A DNA stretch of 64,000 nucleotides from Leptothrix discophora (GTDB lineage Bacteria > Pseudomonadota > Gammaproteobacteria > Burkholderiales > Burkholderiaceae_C). The stretch covers positions 310,001 to 374,000 of the forward strand of contig NZ_JAUZEE010000004.1 in assembly GCF_030705305.1 (NCBI RefSeq). Reading direction: 5' to 3'. Under the pieces are notes generated by a model. That model made no database searches and was not told the DNA's origin. It saw only the letters and a list, made by a program, of their open reading frames with translations. This document shows, in pieces, positions 46,793 through 55,880 of the stretch; within the stretch, counting starts at the first letter, position 1; the number at the start of each line of letters is the position of its first letter. The translations under genes were made by a program, and so were the position numbers.

Positions 46793-48307
46793 TCACGACG
46801 AGGCCAGTTCCATGATGCGGACCTGGTCGGCCTCGGCCCGGTCGACGATGCCGGTCATGTGGCCTTCGTGCATGACCATGACGCGGTCGCTCATGCCGAG
46901 CACCTCGGGCATCTCCGAGGAGATCATCAGCACCGCGACGCCCTGGCCGGCCAGCTGCGAGACCAGCCTGTGGATCTCGGCCTTGGCCCCGACGTCGATG
47001 CCGCGGGTCGGCTCGTCGAGGATCAGGATCTTCGGGTTCGTCAGCAGCCAGCGGCCGATCAGCACCTTCTGCTGGTTGCCGCCCGACAGGTTCTGGATCA
47101 CCTCGGCCAGGTTGGGCGTCTTCACGCGCAGCTTGGCGCTCATGGCCTCGCAGTCGCGCTTGAGCTGGCCTTCCTGCACGAAGCCGAACTTGACGTAGCG
47201 CTGGCTCAGCACCGCCGTGTCCATGTTGGCCAGGATGTCGAGCAGCAGGAAGCAGCCGGTGTCCTTGCGGTCCTCGGTCAGGAAGGCCATGCCGTGGCGC
47301 ATGGCCTGGGCCGGACTGCCGATCACGACGGGCTGATCGTCGATGCGGATCTCGCCCTCGGTGGCCGGCACGACGCCGAACAGCGCCTCGGCCACGTTCG
47401 AGCGGCCCGAGCCGACCAGGCCCGCCAGGCCGAGGATCTCGCCGGCGCGCAGGTCGAAGCTGACGCCGCTGAAGATGCCGTTGACGCCGAGGTTGCGCAC
47501 CGACAGGACGACCTCGCCGATCGGCACGGTCTCCTTCGGGAACATCTGCGTGACCTCGCGGCCGACCATCATCTTGATGATGTCGTCGCGCGTGACCTCG
47601 GTGGACAGGCGGGTGTCGATGTACTTGCCATCGCGGAACACCGACACCTCGTCGGCGATCTCGAACAGCTCGTTCATCTTGTGGGTGATGTAGACGATGC
47701 CTTTGCCCTGTGCCCGCAGCTGCTTGATGATGCGGAACAGGTGGGCGACTTCCTTGTCGGTCAGCGCCGAGGTGGGCTCGTCCATGATCAGCACGTCCGA
47801 GTCGAAGGACACGGCCTTGGCGATCTCCACCATCTGGCGGCTGGCGATGGACAGCGAGCGGACCTCGGCCTCGGGATCGATGTCGATCACCAGCCGGTCG
47901 AACAGCGCCTGCGTGCGGCGACGCAGCTCGGCATGGTCGACGAAGCCAAGCCGGTTCTTCGGCTCGCGGCGGATCCAGATGTTCTCGGCCACCGTCATGT
48001 AGGGCATCAGGTTGAGTTCCTGATGGATCATGGCGATGCCGTTGTTGAGCGCATCGAGCGGGCCACTCAGCGTCAGGGCACGGCCCTTGACGCGCAGCTC
48101 GCCCTGATCGGGGATATAGACGCCGGCGATGATCTTCATCAGCGTCGACTTGCCCGCGCCGTTCTCGCCCATCAGGGCATGCACGGTGCCGGCACGCAGC
48201 TTGAAGCGCACGTCGTCCAGGGCGACGACGCCGGGAAAGGCCTTGCGCACGCCGGCGATCTCGAGCAGCGGCGGCTCGGTGGCGGCGGCAGGGGCGTTGG
48301 GGGACAT
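46793..48307 (-). CDS. ABC sugar/inositol transporter ATPase with two nucleotide-binding domains
   Basis: 504 residues, as in RbsA and MglA. The first domain has an intact Walker [10 protein letters not shown] (47-55), a diverged signature [15 protein letters not shown] and Walker [13 protein letters not shown]. The second domain has a degenerate Walker [12 protein letters not shown] but a good signature [14 protein letters not shown] and Walker [12 protein letters not shown]. That asymmetry is normal in the family. It energises uptake through the permease encoded 52 bp downstream. Confidence 0.92.
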   Translation of the reverse strand: MSPNAPAAATEPPLLEIAGVRKAFPGVVALDDVRFKLRAGTVHALMGENGAGKSTLMKIIAGVYIPDQGELRVKGRALTLSGPLDALNNGIAMIHQELNLMPYMTVAENIWIRREPKNRLGFVDHAELRRRTQALFDRLVIDIDPEAEVRSLSIASRQMVEIAKAVSFDSDVLIMDEPTSALTDKEVAHLFRIIKQLRAQGKGIVYITHKMNELFEIADEVSVFRDGKYIDTRLSTEVTRDDIIKMMVGREVTQMFPKETVPIGEVVLSVRNLGVNGIFSGVSFDLRAGEILGLAGLVGSGRSNVAEALFGVVPATEGEIRIDDQPVVIGSPAQAMRHGMAFLTEDRKDTGCFLLLDILANMDTAVLSQRYVKFGFVQEGQLKRDCEAMSAKLRVKTPNLAEVIQNLSGGNQQKVLIGRWLLTNPKILILDEPTRGIDVGAKAEIHRLVSQLAGQGVAVLMISSEMPEVLGMSDRVMVMHEGHMTGIVDRAEADQVRIMELASS

Positions 48308-48368
48308 GCTTGCGACCTCGCGTACGACGATGGCGGCGTCACCCGATCACGCGATCGGGCAACGCCCC

Positions 48369-48448
48369 GGACCGCAGGCACCCGGACGGATGCGCTGCGG
48401 TCCTCAATCGGAAAGACGATCGATGGATGGCTCGGACCGGAGGTCCGA
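48369..48448 (-). other. Two hairpins between the binding-protein and ATPase genes
   Basis: GGACCGCAG (48369-48377) pairs with CTGCGGTCC (48395-48403). TCGGACC (48432-48438) pairs with GGTCCGA (48442-48448) over a 3-nt loop. They lie in the 147-bp gap after the binding-protein gene. Such hairpins often stabilise the abundant binding-protein mRNA or partly terminate before the ATPase gene. No U-tract is seen. Confidence 0.5.
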
Positions 48449-48454
48449 TCCCGA

Positions 48455-49381
48455 TCAGTTCTTGCCGGTGTACTTGCTCAGGTTGGCCGGGGTGACCAGC
48501 TCGAAGGGCACGTTGACGAAGCGCTCGACCTTCTGCTTCTTGATCAGCTTCAGGGCGGCGTCGACCGCACCCGAACCCTGGCCGGCGGCGTTCTGGAACA
48601 CCGTGACCTTCAGGTCGCCCGCCTTCATCGAGGCCAGCGCGTCGGGCGTCGCGTCGATGCCGGCGACGATCGAGTTCGGCGTCCACTTCTTGGCGGCCTT
48701 CAGCGCGTTGATGGCGCCCAGGGCCATCTCGTCGTTGTTGGCGATGATGGCGTCGAACTGCACGCCCGAGGACAGCCAGTTGGTCGTGATGTCCTGGCCC
48801 TGGGTGCGGTCCCACTTGCCTTCACGCTTGTCGGCGATCTTGATGCCCGAGCATTCCTTGGTCGCGACGACTTCCTCGATGTCCTTGGTGCGGGTGCGGG
48901 CCGCCTCGTTGGACAGCTCGCCCATCAGCACCAGCACGTTGCCCTTGCCCTTGAGCAGGCGGCAGACTTCCTGGGTCTGCAGCGTGCCCGAGACCTTCTC
49001 GTCGGAGGCCACGAAGGCCACGCCGGCCGGCAGCTTGTCGAAGTCGACCGGCTTGCGGTTGACGTAGACCAGCGGGATCTTGGCGTCGGAGACCATCTTG
49101 GTGATCTTCGGGGTCGCGTCGGTGTCGACCGGGTTGACGATGATGGCGTCGACCTTCTGCGCGATCAGGTTCTGGATCTGGCTGAGTTGCTTGCCCACGT
49201 CGTTGCCGGCGTCCTCGACCTGCACGGTCGCGCCCGCCTTCTTGCCGGCTTCGAGCGTGCCGTTCTTCAGGATGGTCAGGAACGTGTCCAGCTGGGCCAT
49301 GGCCAGGCCGACCTTCTGGGCGTGGGCCAGCGGGGTGGCCAGGGTGCCGGCAACGGCGACAGCAAGCAGGATCTTCTTCAT
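48455..49381 (-). CDS. Periplasmic sugar/inositol-binding protein of the ABC importer
   Basis: 308 residues from the ATG at 49381, chosen for GAGGAG upstream and the signal peptide that starts there: MKKILLAVAVAGTLATPLAHA with an AHA cleavage site. The mature protein is a type I periplasmic-binding fold (Peripla_BP_4) with GLAMAQLDTFLTILKNG, IIVNPVDTDA, AIIANNDEMALGAINAL and VAGIDATPDALASMKAG. Homologues bind ribose, galactose or inositol; MocB, the rhizopine-binding protein, is of this class. First gene of its operon and divergent from iolC. Confidence 0.9.
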   Translation of the reverse strand: MKKILLAVAVAGTLATPLAHAQKVGLAMAQLDTFLTILKNGTLEAGKKAGATVQVEDAGNDVGKQLSQIQNLIAQKVDAIIVNPVDTDATPKITKMVSDAKIPLVYVNRKPVDFDKLPAGVAFVASDEKVSGTLQTQEVCRLLKGKGNVLVLMGELSNEAARTRTKDIEEVVATKECSGIKIADKREGKWDRTQGQDITTNWLSSGVQFDAIIANNDEMALGAINALKAAKKWTPNSIVAGIDATPDALASMKAGDLKVTVFQNAAGQGSGAVDAALKLIKKQKVERFVNVPFELVTPANLSKYTGKN

Positions 49382-49556
49382 GGTCAGGTCTCCTCGGTTC
49401 GGAACGGGCGGGGTCGGACGTGTGGACGGGTCGACACCCGGGTTGAGCACCACGGCGGCACCGGCTGGCACCGCCGCGATTTCGGTGCCGCCCCCCATGG
49501 GCGCCACCGCGTTCTGGCTGCTGCACTGACGGGGATCAGCGTCTCAGCACGGCGCC

Positions 49557-49598
49557 ACTGTAGTCCGGCACCCTGCAATTTTGGAAATGAATTTCTGA
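49557..49598 (-). promoter_or_regulatory. ABC operon promoter with IolR-type operator
   Basis: On the minus strand, TCAGAA-N6-TTCCAAAA (49598-49579) is followed after 16 nt by a -10 candidate TACAGT (49562-49557). The iolG promoter has the same operator edges and the same 16-nt spacing. Core operator: GGAAATGAATTTCT at 49583-49596, one mismatch from GGAA-N6-TTCC. The 351-bp gap 49382-49732 contains this and the iolC promoter; nothing else was recognised. Confidence 0.7.
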
Positions 49599-49612
49599 GG
49601 AGTTACCCCTAG

Positions 49613-49639
49613 CGAAGTTCATTTCTCTTGTTCTAGACT
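49613..49639 (+). promoter_or_regulatory. iolC promoter region with second, weaker IolR-like site
   Basis: CGAAGTTCATTTCT (49613-49626) is a diverged, reverse-oriented copy of the operator. Its centre is 30 bp, about three helical turns, from the site at 49583-49596. TAGACT (49634-49639) is a -10 candidate with no good -35, and TCGGCGCC after it matches the IolI-like promoter. Confidence 0.5.
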
Positions 49640-49732
49640 CGGCGCCCATCGCCTCGTCCACCCGAGGTTTCCCCTCCCGCAGCCCCGTCCGATGGAGCCC
49701 CGCCTGGGGCGCACGCGTCAGAAAGCGACACC

Positions 49733-51685
49733 ATGAGTGCCTTCACCTTCCCTTCCGGTCGCCGCATCGACCTCGCCTGCCTGGGCCGTGTCGCGGTCGA
49801 CCTCTACGCCCAGCAGTTCGGCAGCCGGCTCGAAGACGCGCGCAGCCTGCAGATGTACCTGGGCGGCTCGTCGGGCAACCTGGCCTTCGGCGTGGCGCGG
49901 CTGGGCCTGAAGAGCGCCATGATTTCCCGCGTCGGCAACGAGCAGATGGGCCGCTTCCTGCGCGAGACGCTGGAACAGGAAGGCTGCGACGTCAGCCAGT
50001 TGCAGACCGACCCGGAGCGCCTGACCGCGCTGGTGCTGCTGGGCCTGAAGGACCGCGACACCTTCCCGCTGCTGTTCGTCCGCGAGAACTGCGCCGACAT
50101 GGCGGTGGACGCCGCGCTGATCGACGAGGCCTTCATCGCCCAGTGCCGTGCGCTGGCCTTGACCGGCACCCACCTGTCGACGCCGACGACGCGCCGCGCC
50201 GCCACCGCCGCGCTGACCGCCGCGCGCCGCCACGGCGTCGTGCGCGTGCTCGACATCGACTACCGCCCGGTGCTGTGGGGCCTGACCGCGCGCGGCGCCG
50301 GCGAGAACCGCTACGTGGCCGATGCGAACGTGACGCTGCAGCTGCAGCAGATGCTCGGCCACTTCGACCTGCTGGTCGGCACCGAGGAGGAGTTCCTGAT
50401 CGCCGGCGGCGTCAGCGACGACCTGATGGCCTCGCTGCGCGCGGTGCGCGACGTGTCCGCCGCCACGCTGGTGGTCAAGCGTGGCGCGCTGGGCTGCTGC
50501 GTCATCGAGGGCGCGATCCCGGCCGCGATCGACGATGCGCCGACCTACAAGGGCGAGCGCGTCGAGGTGCTCAACGTGCTGGGCGCCGGCGACGCCTTCC
50601 TGTCCGGCCTGATGACCGGCCTGCTGCAGGGCAAGGACTGGACCGGCGCGACGCAGATGGCCAACGCCTGCGGCGCGATCGTGGTCTCGCGCCATGCCTG
50701 CTCGGCCGCGATGCCCACGCCGGCCGAGCTGACCCACTGGTTCGGCGGCAGCCGCAACCCGAAGGTCGACGCCGACCAGGACCTCGCCCACCTGCACCGC
50801 GTCAGCGCCGCCCGGCCGCACTGGGACGAGCTGTGCGTGATGGCCTTCGACCACCGCAGCCAGTTCTTCGACCTGGCCCGCGAGGCCGGCGCGGACGAGT
50901 CGCGCATCCCGCGCCTGAAGGCGCTGCTGGTCGGCGCGGCCGAGCAGGTCGAGCGCAGCCACCAGCTGCAAGGCCACATGGGCGTGCTGATCGACGGCGG
51001 CGACTACGGCCGCGACGCGCTGGCCAGCGCCACCGGCCGCGGCTGGTGGGTCGGCCGGCCGGTCGAGCTGCCGGGCTCGCGCCCGCTGCGCTTCGACGGC
51101 ACCCGCTCGATCGGCAGCGCGCTGATCCACTGGCCGACCGAGCAGGTCGTGAAGTGCCTGGTCCACTACCACCCGGACGATGCCTACGCGCTGCGCCTGG
51201 CCCAGGAACAGACCGTGCTGGAGCTGTGGGAAGCCACCCGCGAGAGCGGCAACGAGCTGCTGCTGGAGGTCATCCCGCCCAGGGCGATGACGCCGGCCGG
51301 CAGCGAGGACGAGGCCGTGCTGCGCGCGGTCAAGCGCTTCTACAACCTGGGCGTCAAGCCCGAGTGGTGGAAGCTCGCGCCGATGCAGCCGGCTGGCTGG
51401 GCCGCCCTGGAAGCCCTGGTGGCCGAGCGCGATCCGCACTGCCGCGGCGCCGTGATCCTGGGCCTGAACCAGCCGTTGCAGTTCCTGGCCGACAGCTTCG
51501 CGCAGGCCACCAACCCGATCGTCAAGGGCTTCATGGTCGGCCGCACGCTGTGGGTCGAGCCGTCGCTGAAGTGGCTGCGCGGCGAGATCGACGACGCCGC
51601 CTTCCAGCAGCAGGTGGGCCGCAACTTCGCCGTGCTGATCGAGGCCTGGCAGGCCCGGCGCGGCGCAGCGCGCGCAGCGGCCTGA
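49733..51685 (+). CDS. iolC: Bifunctional 5-dehydro-2-deoxygluconokinase / DUF2090 aldolase
   Basis: 650 residues. The N-terminal half is a PfkB-type kinase with LGGSSGNLAFGVARLG and VLNVLGAGDAFLSGL near residue 284, carrying the catalytic Asp. The C-terminal half, from about residue 350, is a DUF2090 domain (VMAFDHRSQFFDLAREAG, GLNQPLQFLADSF, VKGFMVGRTLW). In many proteobacteria the two are fused: the kinase makes 2-deoxy-5-keto-gluconate-6-phosphate and DUF2090 is thought to act as the aldolase that yields dihydroxyacetone phosphate and malonate semialdehyde, replacing IolJ. First gene of iolCDEB. Confidence 0.93.
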   Translation: MSAFTFPSGRRIDLACLGRVAVDLYAQQFGSRLEDARSLQMYLGGSSGNLAFGVARLGLKSAMISRVGNEQMGRFLRETLEQEGCDVSQLQTDPERLTALVLLGLKDRDTFPLLFVRENCADMAVDAALIDEAFIAQCRALALTGTHLSTPTTRRAATAALTAARRHGVVRVLDIDYRPVLWGLTARGAGENRYVADANVTLQLQQMLGHFDLLVGTEEEFLIAGGVSDDLMASLRAVRDVSAATLVVKRGALGCCVIEGAIPAAIDDAPTYKGERVEVLNVLGAGDAFLSGLMTGLLQGKDWTGATQMANACGAIVVSRHACSAAMPTPAELTHWFGGSRNPKVDADQDLAHLHRVSAARPHWDELCVMAFDHRSQFFDLAREAGADESRIPRLKALLVGAAEQVERSHQLQGHMGVLIDGGDYGRDALASATGRGWWVGRPVELPGSRPLRFDGTRSIGSALIHWPTEQVVKCLVHYHPDDAYALRLAQEQTVLELWEATRESGNELLLEVIPPRAMTPAGSEDEAVLRAVKRFYNLGVKPEWWKLAPMQPAGWAALEALVAERDPHCRGAVILGLNQPLQFLADSFAQATNPIVKGFMVGRTLWVEPSLKWLRGEIDDAAFQQQVGRNFAVLIEAWQARRGAARAAA

Positions 51686-51742
51686 GCCGCTCGCCCGACC
51701 CCATCCGACCGACTCCTGCCCTGTCCCCTTGAGGCACGAACC

Positions 51743-53632
51743 ATGAAGACGATCCGACTCACGATGTCGCAGGCGCTGGTGCGCCACCTCGCCGCGCTGC
51801 GCGTCGAGGTCACGACGGCCGACGGCCGCACCGAGATCCAGCCCTATTGCGGTGGTGCCTTCGCCATCTTCGGCCACGGCAACGTCGCCGGCCTGGGCGA
51901 GGCCCTGTACGAGCAGCGTGCGGTGCTGCCGACCTGGCGGGCCCACAACGAGCAGGGCATGGCGCTGGCCGCCGTGGCCTATGCCAAGGCCAACTTCCGC
52001 CAGCGCATCCTGGCGGTCAGCACCTCGATCGGCCCGGGCGCGACCAACCTGGTCACCGCGGCGGCCGTGGCGCACGTCAACCGCATCTCGATGCTGCTGC
52101 TGCCGGGCGACACCTTCGCCACCCGAGCGCCGGACCCGGTGCTGCAGCAGATCGAGTCCTTCGGCCAGGGCGACCTGAGCGCCAACGACTGCTTCCGCCC
52201 GGTCACGCGCTACTTCGACCGCATCACCCGGCCCGAGCAGATCCTGACCGCGCTGCCGCGCGCCATCCAGGTCATGACCGACCCGGCCAACTGCGGCCCC
52301 GTCTGCCTGGCCCTGCCGCAGGACGTGCAGGCCGAGGCCTTCGACTGCCCCGAGAGCTTCCTCCAGCCCGAGGTGATCCGCTGGCGTCGCCCGCCGGCCG
52401 ATGCCGGTGAGCTGGCGCGCGCCATCGCGCTGCTGAAGACCTCGCGCCGGCCGCTGATCGTGGCCGGCGGCGGCGTGCTCTACAGCCAGGCCTGGGACGC
52501 GCTGCGCGCCTTCGCCGACACGCACGGCGTGCCGGTGGTTGAGTCGCACGGCGGCAAGAGCGCGCTGGCCTGGGACCACCCGCTCAACCTCGGCGCGATC
52601 GGCGTCGACGGCGTGCAGGTCGCCAACGGGATGGCCCGCCAGGCCGACGTCGTGCTGGCGGTCGGCACCCGGCTGCAGGACTTCACCACCGGCTCGCATG
52701 CGCTGTTCGCGCAGGCCCGGCTGCTGAGCCTGAACGTGCAGCCCTACGACGCCGGCAAGTGGAGCGGCGCCAGCCTGGTCGCCGATGCCCGCCTCGGCCT
52801 GCAGGCCCTGAGCGCCGGCCTGTCCGACGGCGCCGGCTGGTCGGCCGATGCCGGCTGGACCGCGCAGGCACGCGAGCAGGCCGCCGCCGGCCAGGCCTGG
52901 ATCCAGCAGATCACCACCGCCGCGCCGCAGCCCGGCGTGCTGCCCTACGACGCCGAGGTGATCGGCGCGGTGCGCGACTCGCTCGATGACGCGGGCGGCG
53001 ACAGCGGCACGAAGGACATCGTGGTCTGCGCCGCCGGCACGCTGCCGGCCGAGCTGCACAAGCTCTGGCGGGCCCGCGCACCGGGCGGCTACCACATGGA
53101 ATACGGCTACTCGTGCATGGGCTACGAGATCGCCGGCGGCCTGGGCGCCAAGATCGGCGCGCCCGAGCGCGAGGTCATCGTGATGGTCGGCGACGGCTCC
53201 TACATGATGATGAACTCCGAGCTGGCCAGCTCGGTGCTGCTGGGCCGCAAGCTGATCGTGGTCGTGCTCGACAACCGCGGCTACGGCTGCATCGAGCGCC
53301 TGCAGCGCGCCTCGGGCGTGCCCGGCTTCAACAACATGCTCGACGACTGCACCGCCGAGGCCGGCGAGCGCAGCACGCTGGACTTCGCGATGCACGCCCG
53401 CTCGATGGGCGCGGACGCGGTCCATGTGGGCAGCGTCGCCGAGCTGAAGGCGGCCATGGTCCGGGCCCGCGCCGCCAGCAAGACCCAGGTCATCGTGATC
53501 GACACCACCCACCACCGCACCTCGCCCGGCGGCTGCTGGTGGGAGGTCGCGATCCCCGAGGTCTCGAGCCGCCCGGACGTCGACGCCGCCCATGGCCGCT
53601 ACGTCGACGGCAAGCAGGGCCAGCGGCTCTGA
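51743..53632 (+). CDS. iolD: 3D-(3,5/4)-trihydroxycyclohexane-1,2-dione hydrolase IolD
   Basis: 629 residues, the usual length. A thiamine-diphosphate enzyme: the activating Glu in AHNEQGMALAA (about residue 70), the central domain with VVESHGGKSALAW, and the cofactor motif beginning VGDGSYMMMNSE (about residue 482) and ending LDNRGYGCIE. It opens the ring of trihydroxycyclohexanedione to give 5-deoxy-glucuronate. GAGG lies before the ATG. The gap from iolC is 57 bp and to iolE 54 bp. Confidence 0.95.
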   Translation: MKTIRLTMSQALVRHLAALRVEVTTADGRTEIQPYCGGAFAIFGHGNVAGLGEALYEQRAVLPTWRAHNEQGMALAAVAYAKANFRQRILAVSTSIGPGATNLVTAAAVAHVNRISMLLLPGDTFATRAPDPVLQQIESFGQGDLSANDCFRPVTRYFDRITRPEQILTALPRAIQVMTDPANCGPVCLALPQDVQAEAFDCPESFLQPEVIRWRRPPADAGELARAIALLKTSRRPLIVAGGGVLYSQAWDALRAFADTHGVPVVESHGGKSALAWDHPLNLGAIGVDGVQVANGMARQADVVLAVGTRLQDFTTGSHALFAQARLLSLNVQPYDAGKWSGASLVADARLGLQALSAGLSDGAGWSADAGWTAQAREQAAAGQAWIQQITTAAPQPGVLPYDAEVIGAVRDSLDDAGGDSGTKDIVVCAAGTLPAELHKLWRARAPGGYHMEYGYSCMGYEIAGGLGAKIGAPEREVIVMVGDGSYMMMNSELASSVLLGRKLIVVVLDNRGYGCIERLQRASGVPGFNNMLDDCTAEAGERSTLDFAMHARSMGADAVHVGSVAELKAAMVRARAASKTQVIVIDTTHHRTSPGGCWWEVAIPEVSSRPDVDAAHGRYVDGKQGQRL

Positions 53633-53686
53633 ACGGTTTTCACCTTCCCCGACACTTCACCCCCTCCTTCAAGACTGAGCACCGAC

Positions 53687-54616
53687 ATGAGCTGGAACGT
53701 CCGCATCGGCATCAACCCCATTTCCTGGATGAACGACGACCTGCCCTCGCTGGGCGGCGAGACCCCGCTGGAGACCGCGCTGCGCGAAGGCGCCGAGATC
53801 GGCTACGTCGGCTTCGAACTGGGCAACAAGTTCCCCAAGGAAGGCCCCGCCCTGAAGGCCAAGCTCGACGAGTTCGGCGTGGCCTGCGTCTCGGGCTGGT
53901 ATTCCGGCTTCCTGGCCGAGGTCGCGCCCGGCCAGAGCAACGAGGAGGCGGTCGCCGCCGAGATCGGGCGCTGCGCCGCCCACATGGCCAAGCTGCAACA
54001 CAACGGCTGCAACGTGGTGGTCTACGGCGAGTGCGCCGGCACCATCCAGGGCCAGATCGACACCCCCGTGGGCAAGCGCCCGCGCTTCGCCAGCGCCGCG
54101 CTGTGGCAGGCCTATGCCGAGCGGCTGAACGCCTTCGGCGAGCACCTGCTCAAGACCTACGGCATCCGCCTGGCCTACCACCACCACATGGGCGCCTACG
54201 TCGAGTCGCCGGCCGACATCGACCAGCTGATGGCGCTGACCGATCCGGCCAAGGTCTTCCTGCTGTTCGACACCGGCCATGCCTGGTACGGCGGCGCCGC
54301 CGACCCGGTCGCGCTGCTCAAGAAGCACCTCGCGCGCGTCGTGCACGTCCACTGCAAGGACGTGCGCCCGCCCGTCATCGGCCAGGCCCGCAACGACGGC
54401 TGGAGCTTCCTGACCGGCGTCATCAACGGCACCTTCACCGTGCCCGGCGACGGCGTGATCGACTTCGACGCCGTGCTGTCGACGCTGCATGCGGCCGGCT
54501 ACGAAGGCTGGCTGGTGGTCGAGGCCGAACAGGACCCGGCCGTCGCGCCGAGCTATGCGTACGCCCAGAAGGGCTACCGCACGCTCAAGGCCATCGTCGA
54601 CCGGCTCGCCGCCTGA
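53687..54616 (+). CDS. iolE: Inosose dehydratase IolE
   Basis: 309 residues. A TIM barrel of the xylose-isomerase-like group with IGINPISWMNDDLPSLGG at the N-terminus, GYVGFELGNKFP, AYHHHMGAYVES, FLLFDTGHAWYGG, VVHVHCKDVRP and LVVEAEQDPAV, supplying the Glu, Asp and His metal ligands. It removes water from 2-keto-myo-inositol to form trihydroxycyclohexanedione, the IolD substrate. It is transcribed with iolC, iolD and iolB. Confidence 0.94.
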   Translation: MSWNVRIGINPISWMNDDLPSLGGETPLETALREGAEIGYVGFELGNKFPKEGPALKAKLDEFGVACVSGWYSGFLAEVAPGQSNEEAVAAEIGRCAAHMAKLQHNGCNVVVYGECAGTIQGQIDTPVGKRPRFASAALWQAYAERLNAFGEHLLKTYGIRLAYHHHMGAYVESPADIDQLMALTDPAKVFLLFDTGHAWYGGAADPVALLKKHLARVVHVHCKDVRPPVIGQARNDGWSFLTGVINGTFTVPGDGVIDFDAVLSTLHAAGYEGWLVVEAEQDPAVAPSYAYAQKGYRTLKAIVDRLAA

Positions 54617-54645
54617 GCCACCCCAGCCGTCCCGGAGGAAACGCC

Positions 54646-55449
54646 ATGTCCCTGCTCGTCAAGGCCCGTCCGGGCCGCGAGATCTGTGAAGTCACCCCGG
54701 CCTCGGCCGGCTGGAAACACGTCGGCTTCAAGGCGCTGCGGCTGGCCGCCGGCGACACCGAGCGGCTGGCCACCGGCACGCGCGAGCTGTGCGTCGTCGT
54801 GCTGACCGGGACGGTCGACGTGCGCGTCGACGGCACCCTGCATGCGGGCCTCGGCCAGCGCGACAGCGTGTTCGACGGCCCGCCGGACGCGATCTACGTG
54901 CCGGGCGGCGCGTCGGTCAAGATCGTCGCCAGCCGTACCGCCGAGGTCGCGCTGTGCACCGCGCCGTACAAGGGCGAGGGCGCCGGCCACCCGGTCAAGC
55001 GCATCGACGGCCGCGCCATGCGGCTCAGTTCGCGCGGCCAGGGCAGCAACACGCGCCACGTCTGCGACATCCTGCCGCAGGACGACCCGTCGGCCGACCA
55101 CCTGCTGGTCGTCGAGGTCATCACGCCGGGTGGCAATTCCAGCAGCTACCCGCCGCACAAGCACGACCGCGACGTGCCCCCCGAGGAAACCCTGCTCGAA
55201 GAGACGTATTACCACCGGATCAACCCGCCGCAAGGCTTCGCCTTCCAGCGCGTCTACACCGACGACCGCAGCATCGACGAGTCCTGCGCGGTCGAGGACC
55301 ACGACGTGGTCATGGTTCCCAAGGGTTATCACCCATGCGTGGCACCGCACGGTTACGACCTCTATTACTTGAACGTCATGGCCGGCCCCGGCCGGCTGTG
55401 GCATTTCAAGAATGACCCGGCCCACGAGTGGATGTTGAAGACCCCCTGA
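54646..55449 (+). CDS. iolB: 5-deoxy-glucuronate isomerase IolB
   Basis: 267 residues from the ATG at 54646, with GGAGGA upstream. A bicupin with SSYPPHKHDRDVPPEETLLE and ETYYHRINPPQGFAFQRVY, containing the His/Glu metal-binding set, and DHDVVMVPKGYHPCVAPHG near the C-terminus. It isomerises 5-deoxy-glucuronate to 2-deoxy-5-keto-gluconate, the IolC substrate. Last gene of the iolCDEB operon; a strong terminator follows about 80 bp later. Confidence 0.94.
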   Translation: MSLLVKARPGREICEVTPASAGWKHVGFKALRLAAGDTERLATGTRELCVVVLTGTVDVRVDGTLHAGLGQRDSVFDGPPDAIYVPGGASVKIVASRTAEVALCTAPYKGEGAGHPVKRIDGRAMRLSSRGQGSNTRHVCDILPQDDPSADHLLVVEVITPGGNSSSYPPHKHDRDVPPEETLLEETYYHRINPPQGFAFQRVYTDDRSIDESCAVEDHDVVMVPKGYHPCVAPHGYDLYYLNVMAGPGRLWHFKNDPAHEWMLKTP

Positions 55450-55527
55450 ATCGGGCCATCGCCGGTACCGTCGCGTAACCGCGACATCGAGAGGACCGGG
55501 GTTTACACCCAAGCGCAACGCTTGACG

Positions 55528-55553
55528 GGACGCAACCGTTTGCGTCCTTTTTT
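55528..55553 (+). terminator. Rho-independent terminator of iolCDEB
   Basis: GGACGCAA (55528-55535) and TTGCGTCC (55540-55547) form an 8-bp stem with a 4-nt loop, followed by six T. It lies 79 bp after the iolB stop. Confidence 0.9.
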
Positions 55554-55880
55554 CTGCTCACGGCCTAGTCCGTGACGCTGGCGCCGCAGCGCCTGGGGAA
55601 ATCCCGCTTGGAGCCCTCCTGGATCCCTCTTGACGATGCGGCGCACAAATCATGTGCATGCAAAGTAACCCGCTGAAATATTGCGGTGCAACACGCACTG
55701 GTTTCGGGAAAGAAACTGGTGCACCCCAGAATGACATCCAGTTTGCAAAGTGGCTTCCACGCAACGAATCGATTGCCTAAAAGCCGCACGCAGATACAGT
55801 TCACCTCGAACTTGGATTTACCCCCGTTCACCCACGGCCGGCTCGCGGCCAATTTTCGCAACCCGAGAGGAGAAACTCGA
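55554..55880 (+). promoter_or_regulatory. Porin upstream region, about 330 bp without a gene
   Basis: This AT-richer stretch between the iol terminator and the porin start has an inverted repeat GTTTCGGGAAAGAAAC (55701-55716), a palindrome GGTGCACC (55719-55726), and AGGAG 8 nt before the ATG. The ribosome site sits in the loop of a small CGAG/CTCG hairpin (55864-55879). No clear -35/-10 pair could be fixed. Confidence 0.4.

Noticed and set aside
49718-53593. Minus-strand open frame of about 1290 codons opposite iolC and iolD
   Set aside because: The plus-strand frames encode unmistakable IolC and IolD with all active-site motifs; the antisense frame is a composition artefact.
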